Of a stretch of 64,000 bases of DNA, positions 20,942-34,208 are shown piece after piece. Numbering within the stretch: position 1 is the first letter of the stretch; the number at the start of each line of letters is the position of its first letter. The notes under the pieces were generated by a model. That model was not told the origin of the DNA, ran no database searches, and worked only from the letters and a program-made list of their open reading frames with translations. The DNA is from Simplicispira metamorpha. Lineage in GTDB: Bacteria; Pseudomonadota; Gammaproteobacteria; Burkholderiales; Burkholderiaceae_C. A program made the translations under genes and the position numbers. The stretch lies in assembly GCF_004341365.1 (NCBI RefSeq), contig NZ_SLXH01000015.1:1-64000 (forward strand), given 5' to 3'.

Positions 20942-23818
20942 ATGTCCAGTACCACTGTCGCCGAGTTTGCTAGCGAACTCAAAAAATCCCCCGAAACCCT
21001 GCTTGAGCAACTCAAGTCGGCCGGTGTTTCCAAGGCAGCGCCCTCCGATGCGCTGACCGAATCTGACAAGCAAAAACTGCTTGCCCACTTGCAGGCCAGC
21101 CACGGCGTGGCCGCAGCAGACCGCAAGAAGATCACGCTGGTCACTCGTTCGACCAGCGAGATCAAACAAGCCGATGCCTCGGGCAAGGCACGCACCATCC
21201 AGGTGGAAGTGCGCAAGAAACGCACTTTCATCAAGCGCGAGGAGGGCGCGGAAGCCCCTGCTGAGGATGCGGCCCCTGAAGCGGCGGCACCACAGGCAGC
21301 CCCTGCGCAGGCAGAAAACCCTGAACTGGTGCGTCGCGAGGAAGAAGCACGCCGCCAGGCAGAGCTGATCCGCCGCCAGGAAACCGAGTTGGCAGAAAAG
21401 CGCCGCGAGCGCGAAATCCGCGAGCAGCGTGAGCGTGAAGCTGCTGAGCGCGCCGCTGCCTACGCTGCCCAGGAAGCAGAAAAGAAGGCCCAAGCCTCTG
21501 CTGTGAAGCAGGAAGCCTCCCGCGAGCAAGCGGCCGAGGCCGCTGCGCGTGCCGCTGCCCAGGCCGAAGCGCGTGCCAAAGCCGAGGCTGAATCCCGTGC
21601 CCGTGCACAAGAGGAAGCGGCCCGTGCCAACGACCTCGGCGAGCGCCGTCGCAAGGCCGAGGCCGAGGCCGCTGCCATTCGCTCCATGATGTCTGCGCCT
21701 GCCAAAGTGCTGGTGGCCAAGAAGCCCGAAGAGCCCAAACCAGCGCCCAAGCCCGCCGCCGATGCCAAGAAGGGCACCTTGCACAAACCCGCTGTTGCTC
21801 CTGGCGCTTCTGCGCGTCCCGGCAGCGCGCCAGCAGCACCAGCCGCTGGTGCAGGTAAGGAAGTCAAATCCGCCAAGCTCTCGTCCAGCTGGGCTGGCGA
21901 TGCTGCCAAGAAAAAAGAAATCAAGACCCGGGGCGACAGCACCGGTGGTGCAGGCCGTGGTGGCTGGCGCGGTGGTCCCAAGGGCGGCAGTGGCCGCCGT
22001 GGTAACGACCGCAATGACCGTGGTGGCGATCACCATGGCCACGCCGCACCCGTTGAGGCACGCATCATTGAAGTGCATGTGCCCGAAACCATCACCGTGG
22101 CCGAACTGGCGCACAAGATGTCGATCAAGGCGTCTGAAGTCATCAAGGCGCTGATGAAGATGGGCCAGATGGTCACCATCAACCAGCCGTTGGACCAAGA
22201 CACCGCGATGATCATCGTGGAAGAGATGGGCCACAAGGCTGTGGTGGCGGCGCTGGACGATCCAGAAGCGTTCACGCAAGACGACGCAGCGCAGCAAGAT
22301 GCTCCACTGATGCCGCGCGCTCCGGTGGTGACCGTGATGGGCCACGTGGACCACGGCAAAACCTCGCTGCTGGACTACATCCGCCGCACCAAGGTGGCGA
22401 CGGGCGAAGCCGGTGGCATTACCCAGCATATTGGCGCTTACCACGTCGAAACCCCGCGCGGCATGGTGTCGTTCCTTGATACCCCGGGTCACGAGGCTTT
22501 CACGGCCATGCGTGCCCGTGGTGCCCAGGCCACCGACATCGTGATTCTGGTGGTGGCAGCCGACGATGGCGTCATGCCCCAGACCAAGGAAGCCATCAAG
22601 CACGCCAAGGCGGCCGGTGTTCCTATCGTGGTGGCCATCACCAAGTCCGACAAGCCCGATGCCAACCCCGACCGCGTCAAGCAAGAGCTGGTGGTGGAAG
22701 AGGTGGTGCCTGAGGAGTACGGTGGCGAGTCGCCTTTCGTGCCCGTGTCTTCCAAGACCGGCATGGGTATCGACGAGTTGCTGGAACAGGTGCTGCTGCA
22801 GGCAGAAGTGCTTGAACTCAAGGCCCCGGTCGAATCCATGGCCAAGGGCCTGGTCATCGAAGCCAAACTCGACAAGGGCCGTGGTCCGGTCGCTACGGTG
22901 CTGGTGCAATCGGGCACGCTCAAGGTGGGCGATGTGGTGCTGGCTGGCCAGACCTTTGGCCGCGTGCGTGCCATGCTGGACGAAAACGGCAAGACGGCCA
23001 AGACCGCAGGCCCTTCCATTCCCGTCGAAATCCAGGGCCTGACCGAAGTGCCCCAGGCGGGCGATGAGTTCATGGTGCTGTCCGACGAGCGCCGTGCGCG
23101 CGAAATCGCAACCTACCGCGCTGGCAAGTTCCGCAACACCAAGCTGGCCAAGCAACAAGCGGCCAAGCTGGAAAACATGTTTGCCGACATGACGGCGGGC
23201 GAAGTGAAAATGCTGCCCATCATCGTCAAGGCCGACGTGCAGGGTTCGCAAGAAGCGCTGTCGCAGTCGCTGCTCAAGCTCTCGACCGACGAGGTCAAGG
23301 TGCAGCTGGTGTATACGGGTGTGGGTGGCATCAGCGAGTCCGACATCAACCTGGCGATCGCCTCCAAGGCCATCGTCATCGGCTTCAACGTGCGGGCTGA
23401 CGCCGGTGCGCGCAAGCTGGCCGAGAGCAATGGCGTCGATCTGCACTACTACAGCATCATTTACGACGCTGTGGATGAGCTGAAAGTGGCCATGTCCGGC
23501 ATGCTGGCCCCCGAGCAGCGCGAAGAGATTCTCGGCACCGCCGAAATCCGCACGGTGTTCGTGGCTTCCAAGATCGGTACGGTGGCGGGCTCCTACATCA
23601 CCTCCGGGATGGTGCACCGCAACGCCAAGTTCCGCCTGCTGCGCGACAACGTGGTGGTGTACACGGGCGACATCGACTCGCTCAAGCGCCTCAAGGACGA
23701 TGTGCGCGAGGTCAAGGAAGGCTTCGAGTGCGGTATCAAGCTCAAGAACTACAACGACATCAAAGAAGGTGATCAGCTGGAGTTCTTCGAGATCAAGGAA
23801 ATCGCGCGGACGCTGTAA
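20942..23818 (+). CDS. infB: Translation initiation factor IF-2
   Basis: IF-2 is the GTPase that places initiator tRNA on the ribosome. The 958-residue product has an N-terminal IF2_N domain ([19 protein letters not shown]), a long Ala/Glu/Arg-rich linker (about residues 100-370), a second IF2_N-like domain, and the G domain from about residue 460. G1 is GHVDHGKTS and G3 is DTPGHE. The C-terminal domains for fMet-tRNA binding follow. The G4 motif reads TKSD instead of the usual NKID, from codons acc-aag-tcc-gac at about 22639. The linker's low complexity explains the very long open frame on the opposite strand, which is not a gene. Confidence 0.96.
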   Translation: MSSTTVAEFASELKKSPETLLEQLKSAGVSKAAPSDALTESDKQKLLAHLQASHGVAAADRKKITLVTRSTSEIKQADASGKARTIQVEVRKKRTFIKREEGAEAPAEDAAPEAAAPQAAPAQAENPELVRREEEARRQAELIRRQETELAEKRREREIREQREREAAERAAAYAAQEAEKKAQASAVKQEASREQAAEAAARAAAQAEARAKAEAESRARAQEEAARANDLGERRRKAEAEAAAIRSMMSAPAKVLVAKKPEEPKPAPKPAADAKKGTLHKPAVAPGASARPGSAPAAPAAGAGKEVKSAKLSSSWAGDAAKKKEIKTRGDSTGGAGRGGWRGGPKGGSGRRGNDRNDRGGDHHGHAAPVEARIIEVHVPETITVAELAHKMSIKASEVIKALMKMGQMVTINQPLDQDTAMIIVEEMGHKAVVAALDDPEAFTQDDAAQQDAPLMPRAPVVTVMGHVDHGKTSLLDYIRRTKVATGEAGGITQHIGAYHVETPRGMVSFLDTPGHEAFTAMRARGAQATDIVILVVAADDGVMPQTKEAIKHAKAAGVPIVVAITKSDKPDANPDRVKQELVVEEVVPEEYGGESPFVPVSSKTGMGIDELLEQVLLQAEVLELKAPVESMAKGLVIEAKLDKGRGPVATVLVQSGTLKVGDVVLAGQTFGRVRAMLDENGKTAKTAGPSIPVEIQGLTEVPQAGDEFMVLSDERRAREIATYRAGKFRNTKLAKQQAAKLENMFADMTAGEVKMLPIIVKADVQGSQEALSQSLLKLSTDEVKVQLVYTGVGGISESDINLAIASKAIVIGFNVRADAGARKLAESNGVDLHYYSIIYDAVDELKVAMSGMLAPEQREEILGTAEIRTVFVASKIGTVAGSYITSGMVHRNAKFRLLRDNVVVYTGDIDSLKRLKDDVREVKEGFECGIKLKNYNDIKEGDQLEFFEIKEIARTL

Positions 23819-23821
23819 GCC

Positions 23822-24193
23822 ATGGCTGCCAAAAAGTCCACGACCCCCAACCGCGCCTTCAAGGTGTCTGACCAGATCCAGCGCGATCTGTCGGAGCTGA
23901 TCGCGCGCGAGTTGAAAGACCCGCGCGTGGGCATGGTGACGCTGCAAGGCGTGGAGGTCACACCCGACTACGCCCATGCCAAGGTGTTCTTCAGCCTGCT
24001 GACGGGGGACCCGCAGCAGACGCAGGACGCCTTGAACCAAGCCGCAGGCTTTCTGCGCAACGGCCTGTTCAAGCGCCTGCACATCCACACCGTGCCCACG
24101 CTGCACTTTGTCTACGACCGCACCACCGAGCGGGCTGCTGACATGAACGCCTTGATTGCCAAGGCGGTTTCTTCCCGCGCCAAAGAGGATTGA
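23822..24193 (+). CDS. rbfA: Ribosome-binding factor A
   Basis: RbfA assists late 30S assembly and 16S 5'-end maturation. The 123-residue product has the KH-like fold of the family: RVSDQI-like opening ([20 protein letters not shown]), the conserved [21 protein letters not shown] region (given here as two pieces, [14 protein letters not shown] and [11 protein letters not shown]), and the late segment [18 protein letters not shown]. It begins three bases after the infB stop and ends three bases before truB. Confidence 0.95.
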   Translation: MAAKKSTTPNRAFKVSDQIQRDLSELIARELKDPRVGMVTLQGVEVTPDYAHAKVFFSLLTGDPQQTQDALNQAAGFLRNGLFKRLHIHTVPTLHFVYDRTTERAADMNALIAKAVSSRAKED

Positions 24194-24196
24194 GGC

Positions 24197-25189
24197 ATGA
24201 ACGCGCCACGCACGAGGGTGCAGCGGCGCCCTGTGCATGGGGTGTTGCTGCTCGACAAGCCGCTGGGTTTCTCCAGCAACGATGCCTTGCAAAAGGCCAA
24301 GTGGCTGCTGCGCGCTGAAAAAGCGGGCCATACCGGCACGCTGGATCCACTGGCCACGGGCGTGTTGCCCCTGTGCTTTGGTGCGGCCACCAAGTTCAGC
24401 CAGTTGCAGCTCGATGCCCCCAAAACCTACGAAGCCATCGCCCGCCTGGGCGTGACCACGACCACCGGCGATGCCGAAGGCGAAGTGCTGCGTGAATGCG
24501 CCGTTACCGCCGATATGCTCACGCCCGAGCGCCTGGCGCAGGTGCAGCAGCAATTTACCGGCGCCATTCGCCAGGTGCCGCCGATGTACAGCGCTTTGAA
24601 AAAAGACGGCAAGGCGCTGTACGAATATGCCCGCGCGGGAGTGGAAGTCGAACGTGCTGCGCGGGATATTCAGATTTATCAGTTAAATGTGGCTCCAGCC
24701 CTTACAGGGCAAGCGCAGCCAGCTATCAAAATCATAGTTACATGCAGCAAAGGCACGTATATCCGCACGCTCGGCGAAGACATCGGAGCGGCACTCGGGT
24801 GTGGCGCCCACCTGACCTTTTTGCGCCGCATTGACACCGGTGGCCTGGGAATTGACCGCTGCGTCACCCTGGCCGATCTGGAGGCCATGGACGAGGCCCA
24901 GCGCCTGGCCTGCCTGCAGCCACCCGAGGCGCTGCTGGCCGATCATCTGCACGTCACATTGGGCGCCGAAGATGCAGCGCGCTTTCTGTCGGGCGTGCGC
25001 CGCCGGGGCGCCTGGCCCGACGCCAAGGCTGTGGCCGTGTTTGGACAATCGCCGCGTGCGCTGCTGGGCGTGGCCCATGTGGCCGCTGGCGAGCTGATTC
25101 CCGACCGGCTGCTCAGTCCCCTTGAAATTCAACAAATCCTGCAAAGTCAGCCGGGCGCATCCGCCGCCGGCATTTTGGAAACACCATGA
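24197..25189 (+). CDS. truB: tRNA pseudouridine(55) synthase TruB
   Basis: TruB converts U55 in the T-loop of tRNAs to pseudouridine. The catalytic Asp lies in [16 protein letters not shown], the family signature. The 330-residue length is slightly above average. One cause is an in-frame dispersed repeat encoding [18 protein letters not shown] just before the conserved [15 protein letters not shown] motif, a loop that varies in length in the family. The C-terminal part contains a PUA-like region. The stop overlaps the typA start by four bases. Confidence 0.95.
   Translation: MNAPRTRVQRRPVHGVLLLDKPLGFSSNDALQKAKWLLRAEKAGHTGTLDPLATGVLPLCFGAATKFSQLQLDAPKTYEAIARLGVTTTTGDAEGEVLRECAVTADMLTPERLAQVQQQFTGAIRQVPPMYSALKKDGKALYEYARAGVEVERAARDIQIYQLNVAPALTGQAQPAIKIIVTCSKGTYIRTLGEDIGAALGCGAHLTFLRRIDTGGLGIDRCVTLADLEAMDEAQRLACLQPPEALLADHLHVTLGAEDAARFLSGVRRRGAWPDAKAVAVFGQSPRALLGVAHVAAGELIPDRLLSPLEIQQILQSQPGASAAGILETP
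24683..24739 (+). repeat. Dispersed repeat, copy 5, inside truB
   Basis: Forward copy read through by truB in the same frame as the tex copy. It starts AAATGTGGCTCCAGC and ends CCAGCTATCAAAATCATAG. Confidence 0.7.
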
Positions 25190-27006
25190 GCACACAAATT
25201 CGCAATATCGCCATCATCGCCCACGTGGACCACGGCAAAACCACCATGGTGGACCAGCTGCTGCGCCAGTCCGGCACCTTCGCCGAGCACGAAAAAGTGG
25301 TCGATACCGTGATGGACAACAACGCCATCGAACGCGAGCGCGGCATCACCATCCTGGCCAAGAACTGCGCCGTGAGCTGGGAAGGCACGCACATCAACAT
25401 CCTCGACACGCCCGGCCACGCGGACTTTGGCGGTGAAGTCGAGCGCGCCCTGTCCATGGTGGACGGTGTGGTGCTGCTGATCGACGCGCAAGAAGGCCCC
25501 ATGCCGCAAACGCGCTTTGTGACCAAGAAGGCGCTGGCCCTGGGCCTCAAGCCCATCGTTGTCGTGAACAAAGTGGACAAGCCCGGTGCGCGCCCCGACT
25601 ACGTGGTCAACGCCGCGTTTGATCTGTTCGACAAGCTGGGCGCTACCGACGAGCAGCTCGATTTCCCCGTGGTCTACGCCTCGGGCATCAACGGCTGGTC
25701 GGCGCTGGAAGAGGGCGAGCCCGGTGAACAGTGGGGCCCCGATATGTCGGCCCTGTTCAACACCATCCTGAAGCACGTGCCCACGCAAAAGGGCGACCCG
25801 ACTGCTCCGCTGCAAGTGCAGATTTCTGCGCTGGACTTTTCCACCTTCGTGGGCCGCATCGGCGTGGGCCGCGTCAGCCAGGGCACCATCAAGCCCAACA
25901 TGGATGTGCTGGTGATGGAAGGCCCTGACGGCAAGAGCTACAAAGGCCGCATTAACCAGGTGCTGACCTTCCAGGGCCTGGACCGCGTGCAGGTCGCGGA
26001 AGCGGGCCCCGGTGAAATCGTGCTGGTCAACGGCATTGCCGACCTGGGCATTGGCGTGACCCTCACTGACATCGCCAGCCCCGCGCCGCTGCCCATGCTC
26101 AAGGTGGACGAGCCCACGCTGACCATGAACTTCTGCGTCAACACCAGCCCGCTGGCGGGCCGCGAAGGCAAGTTCGTGACCAGCCGCCAGATCTGGGACC
26201 GCCTGCAAAAAGAACTGCAACGCAACGTGGCCCTGCGCGTCAAGGAAACCGACGAAGACGGCATTTTTGAAGTCTCGGGCCGGGGCGAACTGCACTTGAC
26301 CATCTTGCTGGAAGAAATGCGCCGCGAAGGCTATGAGCTGGCCGTGTCCAAGCCGCGCGTGGTGTTCAAGGACATTGACGGCGTCAAGCACGAGCCTATC
26401 GAGCTGGTCACTGCCGACATCGAAGAAGGCCACCAGGGCGGCGTGATGCAGGCGCTGGGCGAGCGCAAGGGCGAGCTGGTCAACATGGAACCCGATGGCC
26501 GTGGCCGTGTGCGCCTGGAGTACCGCATTCCGGCCCGTGGCCTGATTGGCTTTACCAATGAATTTTTGAACCTGACACGTGGTTCGGGCCTGATCAGCAA
26601 CATCTTTGACAGCTACGAGCCGCACAAGGGCGACATCGGTGGCCGCAAGAACGGTGTGCTCATCTCCATGGACGAAGGCGAAATCTTCACCTACGCCCTG
26701 GGCAAGCTCGACGACCGGGGTCGCATGTTCGTCAAGGCCAACGATCCGGTGTACGAAGGCATGATCGTCGGCATCCACAGCCGCGACAACGACCTGGTGG
26801 TCAACGCCACGCGCACCAAGCAGCTGACCAACTTCCGCGTTTCGGGCAAGGAAGACGCGATCAAGATCACGCCTCCGATCGATCTGACGCTGGAATACGG
26901 CGTGGAATTCATCGAGGACGACGAGCTGGTCGAAATCACGCCCAAGTCGATTCGCCTGCGCAAGCGCCACCTGAAAGAAAGCGACCGCAAGCGCGCTGGC
27001 CGTTGA
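25186..27006 (+). CDS. typA: Ribosome-associated GTPase TypA/BipA
   Basis: TypA/BipA is an EF-G-like GTPase that binds ribosomes under stress and at low temperature. The 606-residue product has the typical G motifs: [15 protein letters not shown], the switch [27 protein letters not shown], and [13 protein letters not shown]. The characteristic C-terminal BipA domain includes [17 protein letters not shown]. The start overlaps truB, so it is translationally coupled to the ribosome maturation operon. A terminator follows about 45 bases downstream. Confidence 0.96.
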   Translation: MSTQIRNIAIIAHVDHGKTTMVDQLLRQSGTFAEHEKVVDTVMDNNAIERERGITILAKNCAVSWEGTHINILDTPGHADFGGEVERALSMVDGVVLLIDAQEGPMPQTRFVTKKALALGLKPIVVVNKVDKPGARPDYVVNAAFDLFDKLGATDEQLDFPVVYASGINGWSALEEGEPGEQWGPDMSALFNTILKHVPTQKGDPTAPLQVQISALDFSTFVGRIGVGRVSQGTIKPNMDVLVMEGPDGKSYKGRINQVLTFQGLDRVQVAEAGPGEIVLVNGIADLGIGVTLTDIASPAPLPMLKVDEPTLTMNFCVNTSPLAGREGKFVTSRQIWDRLQKELQRNVALRVKETDEDGIFEVSGRGELHLTILLEEMRREGYELAVSKPRVVFKDIDGVKHEPIELVTADIEEGHQGGVMQALGERKGELVNMEPDGRGRVRLEYRIPARGLIGFTNEFLNLTRGSGLISNIFDSYEPHKGDIGGRKNGVLISMDEGEIFTYALGKLDDRGRMFVKANDPVYEGMIVGIHSRDNDLVVNATRTKQLTNFRVSGKEDAIKITPPIDLTLEYGVEFIEDDELVEITPKSIRLRKRHLKESDRKRAGR

Positions 27007-27050
27007 TTTGTGGCCTCTGCCCGGCACCTGGTGCCGGCGCATACGGAACA

Positions 27051-27078
27051 AGCCACCGCTGCTGCGGTGGCTTTTTTT
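27051..27078 (+). terminator. Intrinsic terminator after typA
   Basis: Perfect 9-base stem AGCCACCGC (27051-27059) and GCGGTGGCT (27064-27072) with a four-base loop and seven T (27072-27078). It ends the rimP-typA transcript. Confidence 0.88.
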
Positions 27079-27198
27079 GGGCGGTGCAGCGTCAGGGCGG
27101 CATACCGTCACCTATTCCAACCCCGATGGCGCAATCGGTGCTGCGCCATATCGGACAATGTGCGCTTTTTGTTGCCAATCAACCAGAAGGGAAAAGCA

Positions 27199-28290
27199 AT
27201 GACGGAGACAGTGTCTGAGGTGTTGAGTGAAGTGCGCGGCCAGGTGGGCTTGATTACGTTGAACCGGCCCCGCGCGCTCAATGCGCTCTCGCTGGGCATG
27301 GTGCGTGATCTGATGGCCGTGTTGCTGGCCTGGAAAGATGACGACAAGGTGTTGGCGGTGGCCATTCGTGGCAGCAACAAGGAAGGCCCGTTTGGCGCCT
27401 TCTGCGCGGGCGGCGACATCCGCTTTCTGCACCAGGCCGGTAGCGTGGGCAACCCCGAGATTGAGGACTTCTTTACCGAGGAATATGCCCTCAACCACCT
27501 GATCCACAGCTACCCCAAGCCGTACATCGCCTTCATGGATGGCATCGTCATGGGCGGCGGCATGGGCATCAGCCAGGGGGCGGCGCTGCGCATCGTCACC
27601 GAGCGCACCAAGATGGCCATGCCCGAGACGGCGATTGGCCTGTTCCCCGACGTGGGCGGGGGCTACTTTTTGAGCCGCTGCCCGGGCCGCACGGGCGAGT
27701 GGCTGGCCCTGACCGGCGAGACCATCGGTGCTGGAGATGCCATCGCCTTGAATCTGGCCGATGGCTTTTTGGCCGCTGACCAGCAAGCCCGTGTCTGGGA
27801 GGCGCTGGGTGCGCAATCGTTTGCCGATAGCGCGGCCATCAAGGTGTTTGTTGCTTCTCAATTGATAGCTGCTAGCGCCCATCTGGCAAGCGCTAGAGCC
27901 GAAATTGACCAATATTTTGCGCTGGACAGCGTGCCTGCCATCGTCGCCGCGCTGGAGGCCGCTGACAGCGACTGGGCCCGGGCTACCGCCGCCCTGCTGC
28001 GCAAGCGCTCGCCGCTGATGCTGCATGTGGTGCTGGAGCAGGTGCGCCGCGCCCGGGCCATGGACTTGGCCGATGACCTGCGCATGGAGCGCGACCTGGT
28101 GCGCCACTGCTTTTACCTGCGCCCCGGCCAGAGCGAAACGCTGGAAGGCATCCGTGCGCTGGCCGTGGACAAAGACCACACCCCCCGCTGGAACCCTGAG
28201 CGCATCGAGGACGTATCGCCGCAGCTGGTGCAATCGTTCTTTGCCAGCCCTTGGCCTGCGCACGCCCACCCGCTGGCCGCGCTGCGCTGA
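27199..28290 (+). CDS. Enoyl-CoA hydratase/3-hydroxyisobutyryl-CoA hydrolase family protein
   Basis: This crotonase-fold enzyme of 363 residues is closest in layout to 3-hydroxyisobutyryl-CoA hydrolases (valine catabolism), although enoyl-CoA hydratase/isomerase activity cannot be excluded. Oxyanion-hole elements are in AFCAGGDIRFLHQ and MDGIVMGGGMGIS, and the catalytic acids are expected in AMPETAIGLFPDVGG. The length and the extra C-terminal domain fit the hydrolase group. Start 27199 has a good AAGGGA ribosome binding site. A dispersed repeat in reverse orientation encodes ASQLIAASAHLASARAEID at about residues 218-238. Confidence 0.85.
   Translation: MTETVSEVLSEVRGQVGLITLNRPRALNALSLGMVRDLMAVLLAWKDDDKVLAVAIRGSNKEGPFGAFCAGGDIRFLHQAGSVGNPEIEDFFTEEYALNHLIHSYPKPYIAFMDGIVMGGGMGISQGAALRIVTERTKMAMPETAIGLFPDVGGGYFLSRCPGRTGEWLALTGETIGAGDAIALNLADGFLAADQQARVWEALGAQSFADSAAIKVFVASQLIAASAHLASARAEIDQYFALDSVPAIVAALEAADSDWARATAALLRKRSPLMLHVVLEQVRRARAMDLADDLRMERDLVRHCFYLRPGQSETLEGIRALAVDKDHTPRWNPERIEDVSPQLVQSFFASPWPAHAHPLAALR
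27856..27911 (-). repeat. Dispersed repeat, copy 6, inside the hydratase gene
   Basis: Reverse-orientation copy with nearly consensus arms: TTGATAGCTGCTAGCGCC, then AAGCGCTAGAGCCGAAATTG. It keeps the reading frame open. Confidence 0.75.
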
Positions 28291-28317
28291 AAAAGCGCTC
28301 TGGCGGTATCGACTGAA

Positions 28318-28351
28318 CCGGCCACAGGGCGGCGCACCGCCCGGTGGCCGG
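28318..28351. terminator. Long hairpin between convergent genes
   Basis: CCGGCCAC plus GGGCGG (28318-28332) pair with CCGCCC plus GTGGCCGG (28337-28351) around a four-base loop and one mismatch. There is no T tract, so it may be a Rho-independent-like barrier or a 3' stabiliser for the converging transcripts. Confidence 0.4.
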
Positions 28352-28359
28352 TGCGCACT

Positions 28360-28728
28360 TCAGGGTTTGGCGACGTGCCAGACCTGGTTGATGCCATCGC
28401 CCAGCATGTCGCCGGGCTTGGTGTCCTTGGCCCAGTAATAAAGCGGTTTGCCTTTATAGGCCAGTTGCTGCGTGCCGTCGTCGCGGGCGACCAGGCTGTA
28501 GTCGCTGGCCGCAGGTGCAGCGCTGGCGCTGAGGGGCGGCCAGTTGACAGCACAAGGGCCATTGCAGGCAGATTTGCCGCTGCCCGCTGTGTCGCGGTCA
28601 AAGGTGTACAGCGTCATGCCATTGGGCCCGGTGAGCACGCCGTTGACGACCTGTAGCGGTTGGGCATGCAGCATGGCGCCACAGCCTGCCAGTGCAACGC
28701 CGACGATCAGAGAAGACAGGGTTTTCAT
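28360..28728 (-). CDS. Secreted-repeat lipoprotein (COG4315/Lipoprotein_15 type)
   Basis: This small (122 residues) predicted lipoprotein has signal peptide MKTLSSLIVGVALAGCG with lipobox LAGC. The mature part has the two repeats typical of the 'secreted repeat of unknown function' family: GMTLYTFDRDTAG with CNGPCAVNWPP, then GKPLYYWAKDTKPGDM with INQVWHVAKP. Its role is unknown in the family as a whole. The start at 28728 is set by the signal peptide. It converges on the hydratase gene across a strong hairpin. Confidence 0.85.
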   Translation of the reverse strand: MKTLSSLIVGVALAGCGAMLHAQPLQVVNGVLTGPNGMTLYTFDRDTAGSGKSACNGPCAVNWPPLSASAAPAASDYSLVARDDGTQQLAYKGKPLYYWAKDTKPGDMLGDGINQVWHVAKP

Positions 28729-28806
28729 GGAGCACCTCATAAAGAAATTGCACACATGGCGGAGCTGCCACTATGCGCCTTTATGGATACTTTTGCTGGC
28801 TAAAAA

Positions 28807-29280
28807 TCAGCGGCTGCGGTTTTTCATGGCGCGCTCGACTTCGCGCTTGCCTTCGCGGTCTTTGATGGTGTCGCGCTTGTCGTGTTCGGCCTTGCCCTTG
28901 GCCAGGGCGATCTCACATTTCACGCGGCCATCTTTCCAGTGCAGGTTCAAGGGCACCAGCGTGTAGCCTTTTTGCTCTACCTTGATGATCAGCCGTTTGA
29001 TTTCTTCTTTGTGCAACAGCAGCTTTTTGGTGCGCACGGAATCGGGGTTGACGTGGGTGGAGGCGGTTTTGAGTGGGTTGATCTGGCAGCCGATCAGGTA
29101 CAGCTCGCCATCGCGCACCACCACGTAGCCATCGGTCAGTTGCACTTTGCCTTCGCGCAGGGCCTTGACCTCCCAGCCTTCCAGCACCATGCCGGCCTCG
29201 TAGCGTTCTTCAAAGAAATAGTTGTATGCCGCTTTTTTGTTGTCGGCAATGCGGGAGGAGGTTTGGGGTTTCTTGGCCAT
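28807..29280 (-). CDS. smpB: tmRNA-binding protein SmpB
   Basis: SmpB escorts tmRNA to stalled ribosomes in trans-translation. The 157-residue product starts [17 protein letters not shown] and carries the conserved RNA-binding barrel segments [20 protein letters not shown] (20 residues) and [17 protein letters not shown]. The basic C-terminal tail ([20 protein letters not shown]) mimics the tRNA anticodon arm. It is divergent from ratA, the usual neighbour order in beta- and gammaproteobacteria. No ssrA gene is in the window. Confidence 0.96.
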   Translation of the reverse strand: MAKKPQTSSRIADNKKAAYNYFFEERYEAGMVLEGWEVKALREGKVQLTDGYVVVRDGELYLIGCQINPLKTASTHVNPDSVRTKKLLLHKEEIKRLIIKVEQKGYTLVPLNLHWKDGRVKCEIALAKGKAEHDKRDTIKDREGKREVERAMKNRSR

Positions 29281-29417
29281 CGGAAATAGATGCGGCGCCA
29301 ACCGGGAGATAAAAGGCCTCCCTACAATTGCAGCTGTCGCGCGTTCGCGATTCTAGTTTCGTTCAGCCGCCATGGCTGCTTTGCCTGGCGCAGCCACATC
29401 GCTTCGCGCACCTCCCC

Positions 29418-29858
29418 ATGAAAAACGTCAGCAAGTCCGTATTGATCTGGTATAGCCCCGAAGAAATGTTTTCCCTGGTGACCGGGGTGGAGCAGTACCC
29501 GCAGTTTCTGCCCTGGTGTGATCGTGCCCGCGTGTTGGAACAAGACGGTCTGGGCATGCTGGCCGAGGTGGGCATTGCGCTGAGCGGTATCCGCCAGACT
29601 TTTGTCACCCGCAATGTCCATGAGCAGGGGCGGCGGGTGCGTATGCAGTTGGTGAAGGGGCCGTTTTCACGGTTGGACGGCGACTGGCACTTTCACACAG
29701 TCGGTGATGGCACCCAGCGCGCCTCCCGGGTGGAGTTGCAGCTCAATTACGGCTTTGCCAATGCCGCGCTGGCCGCGCTGGTGGGGCCGGTGTTTGACCG
29801 CATTGCCGCCACCATGGTCGATGCCTTTGTCAAGCGTGCCGAGCAAGTGTATGGATAA
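29418..29858 (+). CDS. ratA: RatA-family START-like protein
   Basis: The 146-residue protein is a polyketide cyclase/START-fold protein of the RatA/Coq10 group. It begins MKNVSKSVLIWYSPEEMFSL and contains YPQFLPWCDRARVLEQD. E. coli RatA was described as inhibiting 70S formation, while Coq10 homologues bind ubiquinone; which applies here is not known. It overlaps the start of rnfH by eight bases, so the pair is co-translated, as in many proteobacteria. Confidence 0.9.
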   Translation: MKNVSKSVLIWYSPEEMFSLVTGVEQYPQFLPWCDRARVLEQDGLGMLAEVGIALSGIRQTFVTRNVHEQGRRVRMQLVKGPFSRLDGDWHFHTVGDGTQRASRVELQLNYGFANAALAALVGPVFDRIAATMVDAFVKRAEQVYG

Positions 29859-30204
29859 CGCGGCCCCTGGAGCAGTGCTGCACGTGGTGGTGGCTGCATC
29901 GCCACAAGCAGGTCAGGTGCTGGAGCAATTGTTGCGCCTGCCTCTGGGGGCTACGGTGGCTGATGCCGTACAGGCCAGCGGTTGGGCGCCTGGCGGAGTG
30001 CCATCGCCGCAGTGGGTCGCGTGCGGTGTCTGGGGGAGGGTGGTGGCCCCGCAGCAGCAACTGCGCGACCAAGACCGGGTGGAGCTGTACCGGCCTTTGA
30101 GTGTGGATCCCAAAGTAGCCCGGCGCGAACGCTTTGCACGCCAGGGTGCACGTGCCGCAGGTTTGTTTGCGCGCCAGCGTGCGATCGTTCCCCGCAGTGA
30201 TTGA
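29851..30204 (+). CDS. rnfH: RnfH-family ubiquitin-like protein
   Basis: This is a beta-grasp protein of the RnfH (UPF0125, also called RatB) family, 117 residues. Family landmarks are LEQLLRLPLGATVADAVQAS, VACGVWGRVV and the conserved end of the domain DQDRVELYRPLSVDPKVARR. The function is not established. It starts inside the last codons of ratA. The C-terminal extension after the domain is Arg/Ala-rich and looks disordered. Confidence 0.9.
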   Translation: MDNAAPGAVLHVVVAASPQAGQVLEQLLRLPLGATVADAVQASGWAPGGVPSPQWVACGVWGRVVAPQQQLRDQDRVELYRPLSVDPKVARRERFARQGARAAGLFARQRAIVPRSD

Positions 30205-30217
30205 GGGGTGTGGCCGC

Positions 30218-30745
30218 TCAGCGCTTGCAGTCTGCGTTGATGATGTCCTGAATGCGCCGTAGCTCTGCGGCGCGGGCGGCGTCGTCCAGAAATACGCGCT
30301 CGCCCTGGGCATTGGTTTGCCGGATGGGTGTTCCTGACTCGAACGTGGCCTGGGCGTTGCGCGCACGTGTGCAGTTGTCTGCCCGTTGCTTGGCGATTTT
30401 GTCTTCTTCGGCTTTTTGCTTGGCCGCTTCTGCCGCCTCTGCGCGGGCTTTTCTTTCTTCCAGCTCTTTGTCTTTGGCGGTGGCGCGTGGTGTGCTGGCT
30501 GCAGCAGTGGGCGCAGCAGTGGGTGCGTTGGCGTTTGCTGGGGTCTCTGCGGCGGGCGTTGGGCTGCTCGGGGGTTTGCCGTGGTAGCCGGGCTGCTTCA
30601 GGATGTTTTTCTCTGGCACGTCATGCGGCGGTGCACGGTCACTGAAGACCTTGCGGCCATCCTTGTCTACCCACTGCCATTGGGCCCAGGCAAGCGATGG
30701 CAGGGCACATACCAAAGCCAGCAAAAGGGTGTGGTGCTTTTTCAT
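30218..30745 (-). CDS. DUF4124-domain exported protein
   Basis: The 175-residue product has a signal peptide (MKKHHTLLLALVCALPSLAWA) in which the cleavage site should follow AWA. The DUF4124 core follows directly: QWQWVDKDGRKVFSDRAPP. A Pro/Ala linker, a Lys/Glu-rich coiled segment (about 85-120) and a C-terminal segment ending in RRIQDIINADCKR complete it. It is probably periplasmic. The function is unknown in the family. It is divergent from guaB with only about 77 bases between the start codons, so both promoters lie in that gap. Confidence 0.85.
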   Translation of the reverse strand: MKKHHTLLLALVCALPSLAWAQWQWVDKDGRKVFSDRAPPHDVPEKNILKQPGYHGKPPSSPTPAAETPANANAPTAAPTAAASTPRATAKDKELEERKARAEAAEAAKQKAEEDKIAKQRADNCTRARNAQATFESGTPIRQTNAQGERVFLDDAARAAELRRIQDIINADCKR

Positions 30746-30759
30746 CGCCGCGAGTGTAG

Positions 30760-32298
<1,539 letters not shown>

Positions 32299-32320
32299 TC
32301 GTTTTTTTGTGCCCCCACAG

Positions 32321-32361
32321 GCCCGAACCCACGCAGCGCGGTGTTCGGGCTTTTTCTTTTT
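32321..32361 (+). terminator. Intrinsic terminator between guaB and guaA
   Basis: Stem GCCCGAAC (32321-32328) and GTTCGGGC (32343-32350) followed by TTTTTCTTTTT. It overlaps the region just upstream of the guaA start. Confidence 0.85.
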
Positions 32362-32367
32362 ACTGCC

Positions 32368-33987
<1,620 letters not shown>

Positions 33988-34034
33988 TCCCGCCCCGCCA
34001 CCGCCCGTAACGGGCCGGTGCCAGACATGCCTGC

Positions 34035-34058
34035 AAGCCCGCATCAATGCGGGCTTTT
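34035..34058 (+). terminator. Intrinsic terminator after guaA
   Basis: AAGCCCGCAT (34035-34044) pairs with ATGCGGGCTT (34047-34056) in a tight hairpin, followed by further T. Confidence 0.8.
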
Positions 34059-34104
34059 TACCGTGCCCAGCCGCTACCGCAGCGGCACCCTGGCTGGGCC
34101 AAAA

Positions 34105-34165
34105 ATACTATTGTTTTAATAGCTTCTCACGCTTACTGGAAGAGCTCTGGAGCCTTATTTGGCTT
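34105..34165 (-). repeat. Dispersed repeat, copy 7
   Basis: Reverse copy in the guaA-esterase intergenic region. It runs from TACTATTGTTTTAATAGC to CTGGAGCCTTATTTGG. Confidence 0.65.
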
Positions 34166-34208
34166 GTATAGAATCAGCGCAACCTGCGCCCGTTCGAACA
34201 GGACTTAC

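Noticed and set aside
20921-24553. 1,210-residue minus-strand frame opposite infB
   Set aside because: High-GC codon bias leaves antisense frames open. The plus strand holds infB, rbfA and truB with clear signatures, and the minus product has His/Gly/Leu-rich low complexity.
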